A DNA stretch of 64,000 nucleotides from Pseudeuparius sepicola (GCA_963920635.1 OY987307.1:19545735-19609734), one strand, 5' to 3'; numbered from the stretch's first letter, positions 11,290-22,352 are shown. Numbers and translations are program-made. Notes: generated by a model from the sequence alone, not told the origin.

Positions 11290-12223
11290 CAGTGTGACCC
11301 ATTTGTTTTGGGGTCAGTCTGTAAAAAGTGTATCAATCGTGCGATTTGGCTGATTTTTTTTTTAAATTGTAGAGCTCGATGAACTGCACATTTTGAACAA
11401 AAATTGCCTGGTTCGCATAAAATCCAAAGCCTACTATGACCGTTTTTATGAGCAAAATTTTAAGAAACCATATTAGCGTTTTTTTTTTGAAAAAATCTGT
11501 GTGCGCCAATGGATTGAGCACCCCTCGAAATGGGTATGTACAAAATTTCATCAAAATATTTCAAGTAATAACGATTTTGTAGAAAAATTAAAAATGCAGC
11601 CAAGGTACGTCTTTATTTTCAAAAATTCAAAGTTGGCCATGGAAAATAATTGAATTGTAATAATACAACCTTATGCTTATAAACAAAAAACGTAAAAACA
11701 ATTAAAATTATAAAATTTTCGTTGTCGCCCACGAGTCGAACAATTTCTATTTTGTCTCTTATGCTTAAATATTCCATAATTATGATAATTAATTGTATTG
11801 AGCACAAACAATTTCTGAACTCAATTTAGACAGTTTGACACTTAATAAAAGTAAACAATTCAATTATTTTCCATGGCCAACTTTGAATTTTTGAAAATAA
11901 AGACGTACCTTGGCTGCATTTTTAATTTTTCTACAAAATCGTTATTACTTGAAATATTTTGATGAAATTTTGTACATACCCATTTCGAGGGGTGCTCAAT
12001 CCATTGGCGCACACAGATTTTTTCAAAATAAAAACGCTAATATGGTTTCTTAAAATTTTGCTCATAAAAACGGTCATAGTAGGCTTTGGATTTTATGCGA
12101 ACCAGGCAATTTTTGTTCAAAATGTGCAGTTCATCGAGCTCTACAATTTAAAAAAAAAATCAGCCAAATCGCACGATTGATACACTTTTTACAGACTGAC
12201 CCCAAAACAAATGGGTCACACTG
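11290..12223. mobile_element. Near-palindromic foldback element with TA flanks
   Basis: The termini read CAGTGTGACCCATTTG and its inverse, flanked by TA at 11288-11289 and 12224-12225. The arms (about 11290-11660 and 11853-12223) are almost identical over some 370 bp, leaving a spacer of about 190 bp. Each arm carries the same 73-codon open frame as its mirror, which is a by-product of the palindrome. A TA duplication and a non-coding palindrome fit a Tc1/mariner-type MITE or foldback element. High arm identity suggests recent origin or gene conversion. Confidence 0.88.
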
Positions 12224-12225
12224 TA

Positions 12226-12795
12226 GATCTATATTTTTATATTACCAATCATATTCTCCCACCACTCTTCGTGGCAAGTTAAGGCGGTTTTGGCGGAAGT
12301 CAAAGGAACTGCTGACAAAAGCACAGCACTTCCACATTTTCACAGTTCAGCTGGGAGATACCGACAAAGCTATCAAACTCGCTTAACAACCCCCTCCCAC
12401 GGCCTCTTACCCCTTTCACGCCGCGGCACTTTCTTATCAAAACAACCCGCTTTGAATCTCGCATCCAGATACGCTCTCTTCCCAATTATGCCCCAGTCAA
12501 TACATTTTCGCCTTTGAATCGTACCGAGAGATATGCGGGAGGTGGGGGTAGGGGGCTGGGGGCGAATTCCCCATTTTGTCGCGACAGAGCAGCTCAGAGA
12601 GAAAGGGCAGATTCCACACAATTACGAAGCACGACCATTGGCGGCAGCGCCTTTTGTATCAGCTTCCATGATTTAATGGATGTCCCGATTTTCCAAAATT
12701 GGATTGCTAGGGTAGGTAGACTATGATATATGTTTTCTCTTAATAGATTCATCAAGGCAACCATAACCATCCTCCGACAATTGAAACCGAAATTG
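12226..12795. other. Unique, mildly GC-rich non-coding segment
   Basis: No reading frame is convincing, and base composition changes from AT-rich to mixed. Runs such as GGAGGTGGGGGTAGGGGG (about 12538-12555) and GCGGCAGCGCC stand out. It does not resemble the surrounding transposons and may be conserved host DNA. Confidence 0.35.
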
Positions 12796-13258
12796 TACAC
12801 AGAGAAAAATCAATTAATAAAACAGTTTTGCTAAGAATTCACTTATAACAGTTACTACCAATTTTGTTATTGGTATAAAAAGAGTTGCAACTCTAATATC
12901 TTAGTTTTCTAAATAAATGAACACCGTTTTATTACCACGCAACTTATAACAGGTATTATTTTACATTTATACCTTTACAATCCTATTTTATAAGATCTTA
13001 TTTCCAATAATATTTTTTTAGCACAAATTAAAGCGGTTTTATAACATAATTGGTTTATAGTCTCAAAAACGCATTTTGTTGCGGCAGCTTTTCCGTGTAG
13101 CTGCAACACTAAAACGATTCATAGTTGTTATAAGATATAATCCAAAATTGTGCGGAGATGCGCCCGTCTCCCTTCATCGTTCCCAGTTGTCGGATATAGA
13201 ATTCTTCGATGAGGATATAGTGCAACACTCACGTCGGGAAATTAGCCATAGGTGGGGT
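12796..13258 (+). repeat. Dispersed repeat R450, copy 1
   Basis: About 450 bp starting CACAGAGAAAAATCAATT align closely, with small indels, to 53216-53674 in the same orientation. Both contain a CGTGTAGCTGCAACACTAAA block and end with a GTCTCCCTTCATCGTTCCCA block. No coding capacity and no terminal inverted repeats were found. It is rich in TTATAAC words. Confidence 0.8.
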
Positions 13259-13552
13259 AAATGCGGGAGAGATGCCGCGGCAGGAGAGATGCCGCATAAG
13301 TCATAATTTTGCTACTATCAACTAGATGGCGCAACTGCAGACTCATAAGCCTTCAGCGTTGTCTAATGGCGTTAGGTTATACGTTGCAACTGCGATCGGT
13401 CGTCATTTTAGTGCTTTTTTGTGTTTATATGAAGGTAAGACCAATACGAATTGTCCAGAATTTTATAAGTGTGATTTATTTAGATTGTAACATAATGCAT
13501 TGTAGTGTTTTTGTATTTTCGGGTATCAGAGCAGTTGCGAACAGGTTGTGTT
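13259..13552. other. Non-coding
   Basis: No supported gene. A short tandem GAGAGATGCCGC pair lies at about 13267-13293. Confidence 0.4.
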
Positions 13553-13808
13553 CATAAAATTTTTACCTGCTACTTTCAAATGTTACAGATTCACTGTACC
13601 ATTGAAAGTGAGAAAAAAACTGCTATGAACAATGTACCAAAAATGTTTTGTTTTCAAAATGGAACGGATTGAAACTTGGCAAAATTTGGACACTCTATTT
13701 CAAGAAAACGAATGGTGTTTCGACCAATGCCCATCTGCCATTTTTTTCTTCATTTTGAATGTACAGTTGATCTGTAACATTTGAAAGCGGTAGGTGAAAA
13801 TTTTATGT
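13553..13808. repeat. Inverted repeat, ~54-bp arms
   Basis: CATAAAATTTTTACCTGCTA at 13554 is mirrored by a matching end at about 13755-13808. The arms share CAAATGTTACAGAT with a few mismatches. The spacer of about 145 bp has no gene. It is probably a small MITE or foldback relic. Confidence 0.6.
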
Positions 13809-14259
13809 TTCGAATATTGAAGTCAACAGGTGTTTTGGGGCACGTTTTGGCAAATTCAAGGCAAACGGTTGATTTGATCGTTATGAAACCAGAGTACCTT
13901 TTTGTTGCAGAATGAAAGATGCCTTAAAATGATGGACCTTCAACATCAAAAAGATAACCTCAAAAAAGTTAGGAGTAAAAATACGATCTAAAAACAGCGC
14001 AAGTGGCGCCCTCTGTGAGATACAGCAAAATTGATATTTTTAGCTTATTCTCCATCCTCAAAAACATAGCAGCGCCAAATTTCAGTTCAGCAGCTTCATT
14101 ATTTTGGGAGATGTAGCCATAATTCAATTTCAAAAAATGAACTTCAATGCCCTGTATCTCTTAAACAAGCAACATTTCTATTATGGCCTCAATCGTCATA
14201 TTTTGGCCCCAAATATGTGCAGTTGCTCTATGGACCATAATTAACGGGACACCCTGTAT
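13809..14259. other. Non-coding, ends with CACCCTGTA terminus
   Basis: No gene is seen. A GGGACACCCTGTATAAC end lies at 14247-14263 and probably closes an old insertion whose other end I could not identify. Confidence 0.4.
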
Positions 14260-14540
14260 AACTCGGGAAATCATAGTTTTATAATATAGGTATTGGAAAC
14301 TCTTTATACAAACATGCTATATATCTTGTAGTAGTAGTAACGGTCACTCCAAGTGCTATAAAATGGTGTTGGAAATATTTACACCACTTAATTATAACCC
14401 TAGTACCTATATTGATATTATATAACCCTTATAAACTCCAATTACTGGAGGTGATAACCGGTTCCTTTCATATAAAACTCCGCAACCTTTATATGACATG
14501 TATATAACTAGGTATCACTTGTGGTAACGAAAAATGTTTA
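14260..14540 (+). repeat. Dispersed TATAAC-rich repeat, copy 1
   Basis: It aligns with 32700-32965 through shared blocks: GGTCACTCCAAGTGCTATAA, ATATTTACACCACTT, CCCTAGTACCTA and GATAACCGGTTCCTTTCATA. The composition is dominated by TATAA(C/A) words. No frame is open over its length. Confidence 0.7.
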
Positions 14541-14559
14541 TTGGGTATCGTTTGAAACG

Positions 14560-15000
14560 AACTTTGTTCAACAGTTACGGTTACAAAAACCGCCTCGACC
14601 GTTTCCCAGGCGACTCGCGCGAACCGACATGTGCGTGCGCAAACCTGTAGATATAATTGTCGAGTAGGCGTCGCGTCGCGGCCGAACAAAAGACGCGCGC
14701 GCAGCGCACCGCGACGGCGACCTCCCTCCGCGTCCGTCCGCGGGCCCCCGGCGTTTCTGTGCACGCCATGCCGTGTGTTATGATTACCGTGTTATTTTTT
14801 TATTAATTCGGTGCGTACCGTGACGCCGAGCGTGACGCCTTTCCAGTCGCCCGCCGCCGGTAATGTCGGATGTGGTTTGCGCGGACCGGCCATAAGGTTT
14901 CCGGGAATTTTCGGGCCAGAAACCTCGCGCCCCGTGCGCGGTCGATCAGGACGGCACTGAACACTCTTCACTCTTCACAAGTTCACCGGTCACCTCACCA
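14560..15000. promoter_or_regulatory. CpG-rich island, possible host promoter or exon
   Basis: About 400 bp of dense CG dinucleotides (GCGTCGCGTCGCGG, GACGCGCGCGCAGCGC) lie within AT-rich DNA. Reading frames on both strands exist only because stop codons are rare at this composition, and no domain is recognisable. Host promoter, first exon or conserved non-coding DNA are all possible. The sequence alone does not decide. Confidence 0.35.
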
Positions 15001-15494
15001 GGGCCGTAGAGAAGGCGCTGCTCCATTGGGAAAAAAAACTATGAAAAAAAGACATAATGATGATTTTTTAATTTATTATACTTCATATCAACTGAATTTG
15101 TCCTTAACTTTTCTAAAAAAAATTGCCTGCGGCGCATTTTAGTGAGCAGACCCGCTTAAAAACAAAACAATCTTTATTGCCCCACCTTCAAACAAATTTC
15201 ACAATGGCGGCTAGTCAGGAGGTTAGCCGCAACGCCTGTGCCCGGCAGTGCCCGCCTGTACAGGGTACAGGGCGGTACAGGCGTTGCGCTAATTTATAAA
15301 GAATAGTAAATATAATAGTATAAATAGCGGGGAAGGAACAAGGAACAGGAACAAAGAAGCAAAATAAAGTATATAGCAGTCGCGGAACTAATTTGTTTTC
15401 CCATTTTCTACTGGGAGGCTGTAGCCCTATAGCCCCTATGGACGAGCCGCCACTGGAATTATGAAAAAAAAGTCAAATCTTCAATTTTTAAAAT
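15001..15494. other. Repeat debris with GC-rich hairpin
   Basis: An inverted repeat lies at 15222-15295: TTAGCCGCAACGCCTGT is answered by ACAGGCGTTGCGCTAA across a GC-rich, partly self-complementary loop. Near 15434-15458 a GAGCCGCCACTG motif resembles, in reverse, the CAGTGGCGGCTC end of some hAT elements; no partner end was confirmed. Confidence 0.4.
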
Positions 15495-16177
15495 TCGGTG
15501 CCTAATATGAGACAGTCTCATATCCAGGTATAACAGAAACACTACTTGCCACAAAATAATTTTTATTTAAAAAACTTTAAAAGAATATCAAATTAACCTA
15601 GTGTCACAGACCTATATAGCTTCGCTAATATAAGTCTGTGCTAGTATACAACAATTTAGTTACATAACACTTGACACACTCAACAGGTTCCTAATATGAG
15701 ACAGTCTCATATTAAGGTTTAACAAAAACATTAAATGAATATCAACTTAACACAGTATACAACTCTTTAATTATATAACACTTGACATTCTATTCAAATT
15801 CTCCTTATATGAGTTATCTCATATTAGGAACACTGGGGGTGTCTCATATTAGGATGTACATTTCAATGATTTTTTGCAATCGTTATAAATGTTATTAAAT
15901 GCGTTATATAACTACTCTAATTAGGTATAAGATACCTTTATTCAATACAACGAGCTACAAAAATATATTAAACACTTACCACGTTATTCAGAATTACACG
16001 GTAACCAAAGCTTTTTACAAGTTTGTGCACGTACCTACGATTGAAGTAAATAATGCCGTTCTTAACCTAAAAATTTAGATGAGCTAGAGCTAGATGAAGA
16101 CTCTTACTTTGGGAGTTAGTGTGGGGTGTGGGGTCCCATAAATATTGGGAACTGTCTCATATTAGGGTACTTTCCTC
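15495..16177. mobile_element. pogo-like non-autonomous element with palindrome repeats
   Basis: The right end (CTCATATTAGGGTACTTTCC, then CTC) is followed by TA at 16178-16179. It resembles the right end of the pogo-like element at 369-2069 (CTCATATTCGGACCACTTCC, then CTC). Inside, ATATGAGACAGTCTCATAT palindromes recur near 15508 and 15697, with a diverged copy near 15806. No left end with the expected inverse was found, so the element is probably 5'-incomplete. It has no coding capacity. Confidence 0.55.
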
Positions 16178-16179
16178 TA

Positions 16180-16914
16180 CTAAGAATAAGCATAAAACCT
16201 AGTCCAATTTGAAAGTTAGGTAATGCTACAAACATACAAAGGGATATAAACAATTTCTACAATTATTACTAACATTTTTAATGAAATCATTACTGTGTAA
16301 AATGTATAATTCAAACCTTTTAGTTTACAAGCTCCAACCACAGAGTAAAATTGAAATTTATATCATACATGAAGCCATTTCCTTGGCAACAGCGTTTTTC
16401 ATCTGCCGAGAGAAATGCCTCGCCTAATCGTATGCTAATTATCTACACGGCATTTTAATAGCGTTTCACATGACGTGTGAAAGAATGTAGGGATAAAAAT
16501 TCAAAGCGACTTTTTATAGGTCTGGCTTGAGCTCGTCTGGGTCTTTTGCCTTTTAATTAAATTATTAAAGTCATCGATGCGTTCACTTAGGCTGTTTTTA
16601 TTTATAATGTGCATTTATGTTGTTTCCCAATGCTAGATTGCAGGTCATTAAGACACTTAGTTAACAGATGCTAATTAACTTGTTAATAATAAGAAGCGAT
16701 GAAAAGGCATAAAACGAGGTGGAAAAAGAGTGCCAGTGTTTGATTGCCAAGGATATTGATATTATCTTATTTTCTTCAATTCTGCATTTAGAATAGTGGT
16801 TCACATCATTATAACCTTAAAAATCCAACGATATACCTACAGAAATTAATGATTACCAATAACTGTCACCCACGACCCACGACCTAGTAATACTGAAAAA
16901 ATTTAAACAATATT
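16180..16914. other. Unique non-coding, possible regulatory DNA
   Basis: No gene. The stretch 16420-16720 contains several ATGCTAATTA, TTAATTAAATTATTAA and similar homeodomain- or POU-like words in otherwise unique sequence. This is suggestive of a regulatory element but is not diagnostic. Confidence 0.3.
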
Positions 16915-17192
16915 AATTGCGGGTTTTCGCCACCAAACTTGTTAAAAGACAACTTTTTCAAGTTGCTTGGAAAATTAATAAATTCTTAACAGTAAATGAA
17001 CTAAACTTTGAACTTGTAAGTCAAAAAATATCTTCAACACATTTATTTTCTGAGCGTTTGGAGAATAAATCTTCCTCCTTTCTCAAAGATCATGTCACGT
17101 CAAAGTGAAATGGCATTAATAAATTTCAGGTTAAAATGTCATGACACAACAGAAACAATAGCCTAAGCTACCTGTTGTATCCTGTGTTCTAT

Positions 17193-17350
17193 CTAATTAT
17201 CTATATATAATATCTTCTCATTGAATATTTTACTGAATTCCACTGAACATTCAGCAACACAGTTGTCTGTATTTCCTAGAATAAACAATGCTGATTCTTT
17301 AATTTTTCGTCTATTTCCTGCTACTTCTTCTTTGAGAATTGGTTTGGACC
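17193..17350 (-). pseudogene. Penelope-like protein C-terminus (GIY-YIG distal part)
   Basis: The - strand reads SKPILKEEVAGNRRKIKESA and then NTDNCVAECSVEFSKI, collinear with the end of the GIY-YIG endonuclease region of the copies at 40.7 and 44.8 kb. One extra residue, a shifted end and loss of upstream sequence make it non-functional. Confidence 0.75.
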
Positions 17351-17958
17351 AATGATCTGTATACCTAGATCCATAATCCAATACATAACTTCGTCCTCAA
17401 CATTTTGGTATTTATTTACAAAACTTTTCTGCAGAGTTGCAACTTCCCTAATGTGACAAATAATGAAAGCACTTATTTTTTACAATTTATATATAGCAAA
17501 GTCATGAGAGATATATAATTATGTTAATATTATCTCTTTATTATCTAATATATAAAATTATAATTAAAATACACATGTTGAAAATATATTAAATTATGTA
17601 CTAAGCCGGGTTGCATAGAAGGAAAACTGGGGCAAGCGCAATAGATTTGGCAACGACGCGGCAGGGCAAACGTCTGTTTCTTTACACACGCCTTGTAGTG
17701 TGGCGGGTACAGGTTAAAAACGCTAATAAACTCTTTACATTTGTTTAAATATCAAACTATTATAGTGAATAGTGGTGGGGCGCTTAAAATGCGTGGTTTG
17801 TGGTGCTACAAATACTGGATCAAACCGAACTTTCCACTGGTGGGCGATATATTTACAGATCAGCTCTGCACCACTACAGGGTCTTTGTTTTGATATTTTA
17901 TTGTATATCAACGTGGATTACAATGCCATTTGAATGGGTCATCTAGGTACAGATCATT
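17351..17958. mobile_element. 608-bp TIR element with 10-bp target duplication
   Basis: GGTTTGGACC occurs at 17341-17350 and again at 17959-17968, while the Penelope sequence at 40.8 kb has this site once (as GGTTTGGAAC). Just inside, AATGATCTGTATACCTAG on the left is answered by CTAGGTACAGATCATT on the right. The empty-site comparison proves a discrete insertion. A 10-bp duplication suggests a Mutator-like element but is not conclusive. Around 17790-17850 one frame reads LKCVVCGATNTGSNRTFHWW, faintly THAP-like, which would instead hint at a P-type element. Confidence 0.8.
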
Positions 17959-18035
17959 GGTTTGGACCTATCCACAAAATCCTATGAATGTTATTAAAAT
18001 AGTGTTCACATATTTTTATTAAATTTTAGAAAATA

Positions 18036-19240
18036 AATAATACCTACTATATTTTTGATATTTACTTAATAAATACTACTATATTTTTGATATTTTTGAA
18101 AAACAACAGAAAGAATTCCAAAATACCATTGACTTTGCCGCCTGGACAGCTTAAGAGCTTTGTTGGGACATACTTTAAATTGTATCTTATCAGAATACTC
18201 ACTTATATGATTTCTGATACTTGATACTGAACATTACCAAGTGCTATAGCCATTATGATATCAACGTTCCTTTTCTGTATATATTATGACCTCATGAATG
18301 AATTCTTCAAGGGAACATGTTACTTAGAACTACAACCTGCTAAATTTTTGGCTATAATATTACAATTACAAACATCCACAACTCTCACTCAAAATGTTTT
18401 TATGGAATCTATATTATGTATATAGAGAATTTGTAATAGTTTATTATACTAACTGGAACCTTCTCGATCCCCCATTCTATAAGTTGTCGACAACCAAATA
18501 TCACCTTCATAAAAGATAACCATAAAGAGTATTTGCAATAGTTTATCGAGAATAAACACTTCGCCCGAATGTAGTATGACATTCTATCGTAGCATTAAGC
18601 GTTCAATTTTAACATTCCCACATAAATTTTCAACACTTTCAATCACCCTGCCAATTAACTCCTGTGACGCTATTGGTCGCTCGGGACCACATCATGGACA
18701 AGCTCGCAACGTTTACCCGGCCGCACTTAACCAGTTTCTCATCCTAAATCGGCTAACATCTTACGGATAGGAATTGCATGAGAACATCGGCTTATTAAAA
18801 TCTCAACTGGGGATACCGTTAATTGTCCCTAATCGTCACAATTAATTTTAATTATTGCCATTACATGCGCAGCGCCGACAATTAACAGAACAACCGGCCG
18901 CGATGTAAAGGGAATCTCACTAAACAGTGCTTGCGCCGAATTTAGTCGATTAGATTATATTATACTTAATTAAGTGAAATAACAGGATGGTAGCGCTTTG
19001 TTCCGAATTAAGAGTGACCGAAAACGGCCCGGGCGGCTGTATGGGACCACCGATTTAAATCACCAAATTACTGGGGACCTTCAATGACAAAATAGATGTG
19101 TTTATGGCGTGCATCAACAAAATGGCTTCTATAGTCGCACTCACATCACGCCACCATCATTATTTAATAGTGTTTTGTATATAACTAGTTATTCTTGTCG
19201 AAGGCGAACACGGTTGACACGAAGGTATTCTGAGAAAAAA
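18036..19240. other. Unique non-coding, possible regulatory DNA
   Basis: A ~35-bp direct repeat (CTATATTTTTGATATTT) lies at 18040-18100. The stretch 18560-19060 is unique, of mixed composition, and has ACAATTAATTTTAATTATTG and CGGCCGCG words. No gene was recognised; it is a candidate conserved non-coding element. Confidence 0.3.
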
Positions 19241-19445
19241 ATAATTAATAAAAAAATATTTTTAAAAACATATAAGCTTTTATTTAAATGCTCTAAAAAG
19301 AAGAAAATAAACTTTGAAATAAATCAAACCAAATCAAACTCATAATTTTGTTACATTATAAAATTGTATAATATAAGGTTATTTTAATTTTGAGCATTTA
19401 AATAAAAGCATGTTTTTAAAAATATTTTTTTATTACCTAATTATT
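19241..19445. repeat. AT-rich inverted repeat (hairpin module), copy 1
   Basis: The left arm (about 19246-19292) contains AAGCTTTTATTTAAATGCTC and the right arm (about 19392-19440) its inverse, including the neighbouring A/T runs. The same arm sequence forms the 151-bp hairpin at 28264-28590. Confidence 0.65.
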
Positions 19446-19559
19446 TTAATTACAACTTTTTAGTTTTTGTACTACAGCATTCCTTTAGACAAACAAATGA
19501 GCCCAAACTCGATAGGATTGCATTGTTTTATGAACGAGATCCTGTAACCGCACCTTCCG

Positions 19560-19960
19560 GTTCCATCATCAGACCCTGTTCACCATTGAAGAGTTCCCTC
19601 GCTGGGAGCCAACCCTGAGTGCAGAAAGCAAGAAAATTAATCCGCCATCTTGGAGCGATGGCCATATTGGATTTAGTGTGATGTCACTAATTTTATCGTT
19701 TTATACTCTTCAAACCCTTTCATTAATTTGATACCCATATTAAGGGGGCTGACAAAAAAATACATCATTCGCCATCTTGTGGTGACGGCTGACGGTCATT
19801 TTGAAAATATTACAATATTGAGTATTGCATATTGTATTGTCAGCAGAACTAAAGGTGAATGCAAAATTTCAACTTAATCGAATGTCGAGAAGTGGTTCTA
19901 ATTGAGCTTGCAAGATTCGACCCACAGATATATTACTAACAGTATGCCAGTTAAATAAAA
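19560..19960 (+). repeat. Dispersed composite repeat tail, copy 1
   Basis: It shares ordered blocks with 28700-29165: CCGCCATCTTGG, TTGGATTTAG with TGATGTCA, AAAATTTCAACT with a TCGA-like core, GCAAGATTCGACCC, and a final AGTTAAATAAAAGCTTGTAA. The order relative to the preceding hairpin is also the same, so hairpin plus tail moved as one unit. It has no coding capacity. Confidence 0.6.
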
Positions 19961-20433
19961 GCTTGTAAAAAACAGCATTCAGTTCTAAAAAGGGAAAGTT
20001 TGGCTTGTTTTGGACATATAAACCAACTACTTGTTTTACTGCATACCTATTATTTGTTTCATTCTGATTTTCAATGTTTTCAATTTTCATAATTTTTAGT
20101 TCACATGTAAGTTTTGAATAATATTTCTCGTTTTTTTCTTTTGTATACGAAAACTCTGAAGGGCCACACAGGAGTAGGCTTTTAATATTGCTCGAACGGG
20201 GCAAGAAAATATACTAAACAAACCTAATTTGGTAATTTGGGGTCCCAATGTGTGACTTTTTCATATTTTGAAACATAATTGCATAGGTAAACTTTTAACC
20301 ACTTTGATTTCAAGATGGAGGACATCGTTCTTTGTTTGATAGCAAATAAATTCTTAACTGTGATGTCCCATTTTACGCATTTTTAGACTTTGAAGCCATT
20401 ATTTCTTAAATCAGGGAAAATATAACAACTTTT
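19961..20433. other. Non-coding
   Basis: No gene or repeat recognised. Short frames on both strands have no identifiable similarity. Confidence 0.4.
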
Positions 20434-20620
20434 GACAATAAAGTTACATTTTCCCTATTATAAAGGATAACGCGACCAAATAAGTTAAAGTTACAATTAG
20501 GTTATTTCTGGTAATAAATAAGGATTCTGACCATATAGTTACATTTTCTCTATTAAGGGACAACGCCTCCAACAAGTCACAATTTGGGTTATTTTTGCTA
20601 ATATAAAGGTAATAAATAAG
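20434..20620 (+). repeat. Two-unit direct repeat
   Basis: AGTTACATTTTCCCTATTA (about 20442) and AGTTACATTTTCTCTATTA (about 20539) start two ~90-100-bp units that also share GGTTATTTCTGGTAATAAATA-like ends. Confidence 0.6.
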
Positions 20621-20629
20621 GTAATTATT

Positions 20630-20755
20630 GGGTCTGTTTCGGCAGAACGCAGAACCTGAAACCACTTTGAAAACTGCCAGGAGCATGCGCAGTTTCATTA
20701 TGTCGTTTCAACAACAAAACCGCGCATGCTTCTGACAGTTGAAACGGACCTATTG
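20630..20755. repeat. Inverted repeat around GCATGCGC
   Basis: GGGTCTGTTTCGG and CTGCCAGGAGCATGCGCAG on the left are answered by CGCGCATGCTTCTGACAG and GAAACGGACCT on the right. It is a small MITE-like hairpin. Confidence 0.6.
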
Positions 20756-22318
20756 CTTTGGTTGAGCAAGCGAATTCTACAACCTTTTAGTTGAAAACGT
20801 TTCCAGGTAAACACGAGATTAAGAAAATTATAGATGATAGAGATATTATGTTGCATTTAATAATATCTAATAATATTAGGTAAGTATTTTGCGAGATTCT
20901 TGGTTAAATGTCAAGAATAGGTATCCATTCATCTATATATAAATACAAGACTTTTCCATTTCAAGCTGCCCCTGGAGAGATTTACCAATTTCTTCTACGT
21001 ACTCTTCCAAATTATTATCATTATATTCAGGAGGCTTCTAATATCGTATTGGTAACCGTTTGTACTTCTGGAATATTCGCAGACTTATCTATCTCGCCAT
21101 TATCAAAGGCTTCATTTTGTATCTTCCATATGGCCCGACTGTGTTATTTAGGCACGTTCCTACAATACTTTATAGAAAATAATGCAAAATCCAAATTTTA
21201 AGTAACCTAACAAAACAAGCTTCACATTGCAAACGATTTTTCTACTTTAAAAACTGTTTTGGGACAATTTTACTTCATGGTAATTTTTATAAGAAATTTT
21301 GACCTTCTTTAAGCCTTTTTTACTTTCAAGTCCGAAAAACTAGTCTTTTAAACTTCACAGTATTTATTAGGTTACTGTATAAACCTGATAACGACCAAAA
21401 ACCTATATAGGGATATAACAGGTCGAATATAGAGATTAAGTTACTTATATCTATCTATAACCTACATTGACAAATATTGAGACAAAATTTACTTCTTTAT
21501 GACCTTCAACATTTTTTAAATTATCTTTTAACTATAATATAAGAGAATCTTGGAAGTTAAAAATAAGTAAATATTGACCAAAAAATTGGAGATAAAACTT
21601 TCCTTGTCTTCAAAGTCTGATGTTACCCTATATAGGTAATAATAAACTAAGTTAGGACCAAATAAAATTATTTTCTAAAAGTTGAGCGTTTACGTAGTCT
21701 ATAGTTAGGTTAGAAATTAGTAGTTCTAAAGGAAAAAATTGGTAGTATTTTACCTTCGTATAGGTAATTCTCACCCAAACATTGGTAAACTTGACTAGCC
21801 CTGTGTGTTGGGACATATTTAACTACTTATTAGTTTATTTAAATCCTAACGGATTGGTACAGACACAGACCAAAAACTACATAAAAAACCTAATATGAAA
21901 ATTGCTATGTGCTTATGTTGCAATCACTTAGCATAAAAAAATAATGTCGACTTATCCGGTCGTTAGGAGTGATTCAGGATATCGTAAAGTGTGAAAGCGC
22001 GGCCTATTATTATATTCCCATTTGGCTCACCGGGAGCGCTTGAAACCTATCAACAAAAAAGAAGGACACTTAGGCGTAATTACAGCCCATTTAGTAAATG
22101 AAATGGATACAGCGAGCCCGTCAGCGGGCGCGACAACTACCGGTACAAAACACATGTCAAATAATAACAGAAACGGACAGTCACGCACGCAAACACACGC
22201 GGGTAAAAAAGCCAGCGGCATGTGAAAGGCTAAAGAAATTGTTACTGTCTCCGCAACATTTCCGACAATACAAAAAAAAAAACTATGCAACGGAGAAAAT
22301 TGATCTAGTAGGTACCTA
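20756..22318. other. Non-coding
   Basis: No supported gene. 21370-21500 has scattered TATAAC words. 22020-22260 is unique and of mixed composition, with short open frames on both strands but no recognisable domain. Confidence 0.4.
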
Positions 22319-22352
22319 CGTACCTACGTCAATAATAATTGACGTAGGTACT
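22310..22352. repeat. TACCTACGTC hairpin
   Basis: TACCTACGTCAAT and its perfect inverse enclose AATA, preceded by a second GGTACCTACG word. It is one of many TAGGTACCTA-type words in the window. Confidence 0.6.

Larger units (their letters stand above)
16915..18035 (-). mobile_element. Penelope-like element fragment, interrupted
   Basis: 16915-17350 matches the 3' end of the Penelope-like elements at 40.4-45.1 kb, including the GGGTTTTCGCCACC end and the coding tail. 17959-18020 continues the match (GGTTTGGACC, ATCCTATG, GTGTTCACATATTTTT). It then ends at AAATTTTAGAAAATAAATAA, the same tail seen at the far right end of the Penelope pair. A 608-bp insertion splits it. The 5' part (all of the RT) is absent, typical of 5' truncation. 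Confidence 0.8.

Noticed and set aside
11333..12180. Mirrored 73-codon frames on opposite strands
   Set aside because: They are the same sequence in both arms of the palindrome. The protein has no recognisable domain, and the frame is explained by arm identity.
14489..15142. Arginine-rich frames in the CpG island as a host protein
   Set aside because: Frames on both strands overlap and have no recognisable domain; scarcity of stop codons in GC-rich DNA explains them. Kept only as a possible regulatory or exon region.
15434..15460. hAT end (CAGTGGCGGCTC-type) on the - strand
   Set aside because: Only one end is visible. The proposed left partner near 15000 does not match well, and no 8-bp duplication was found.
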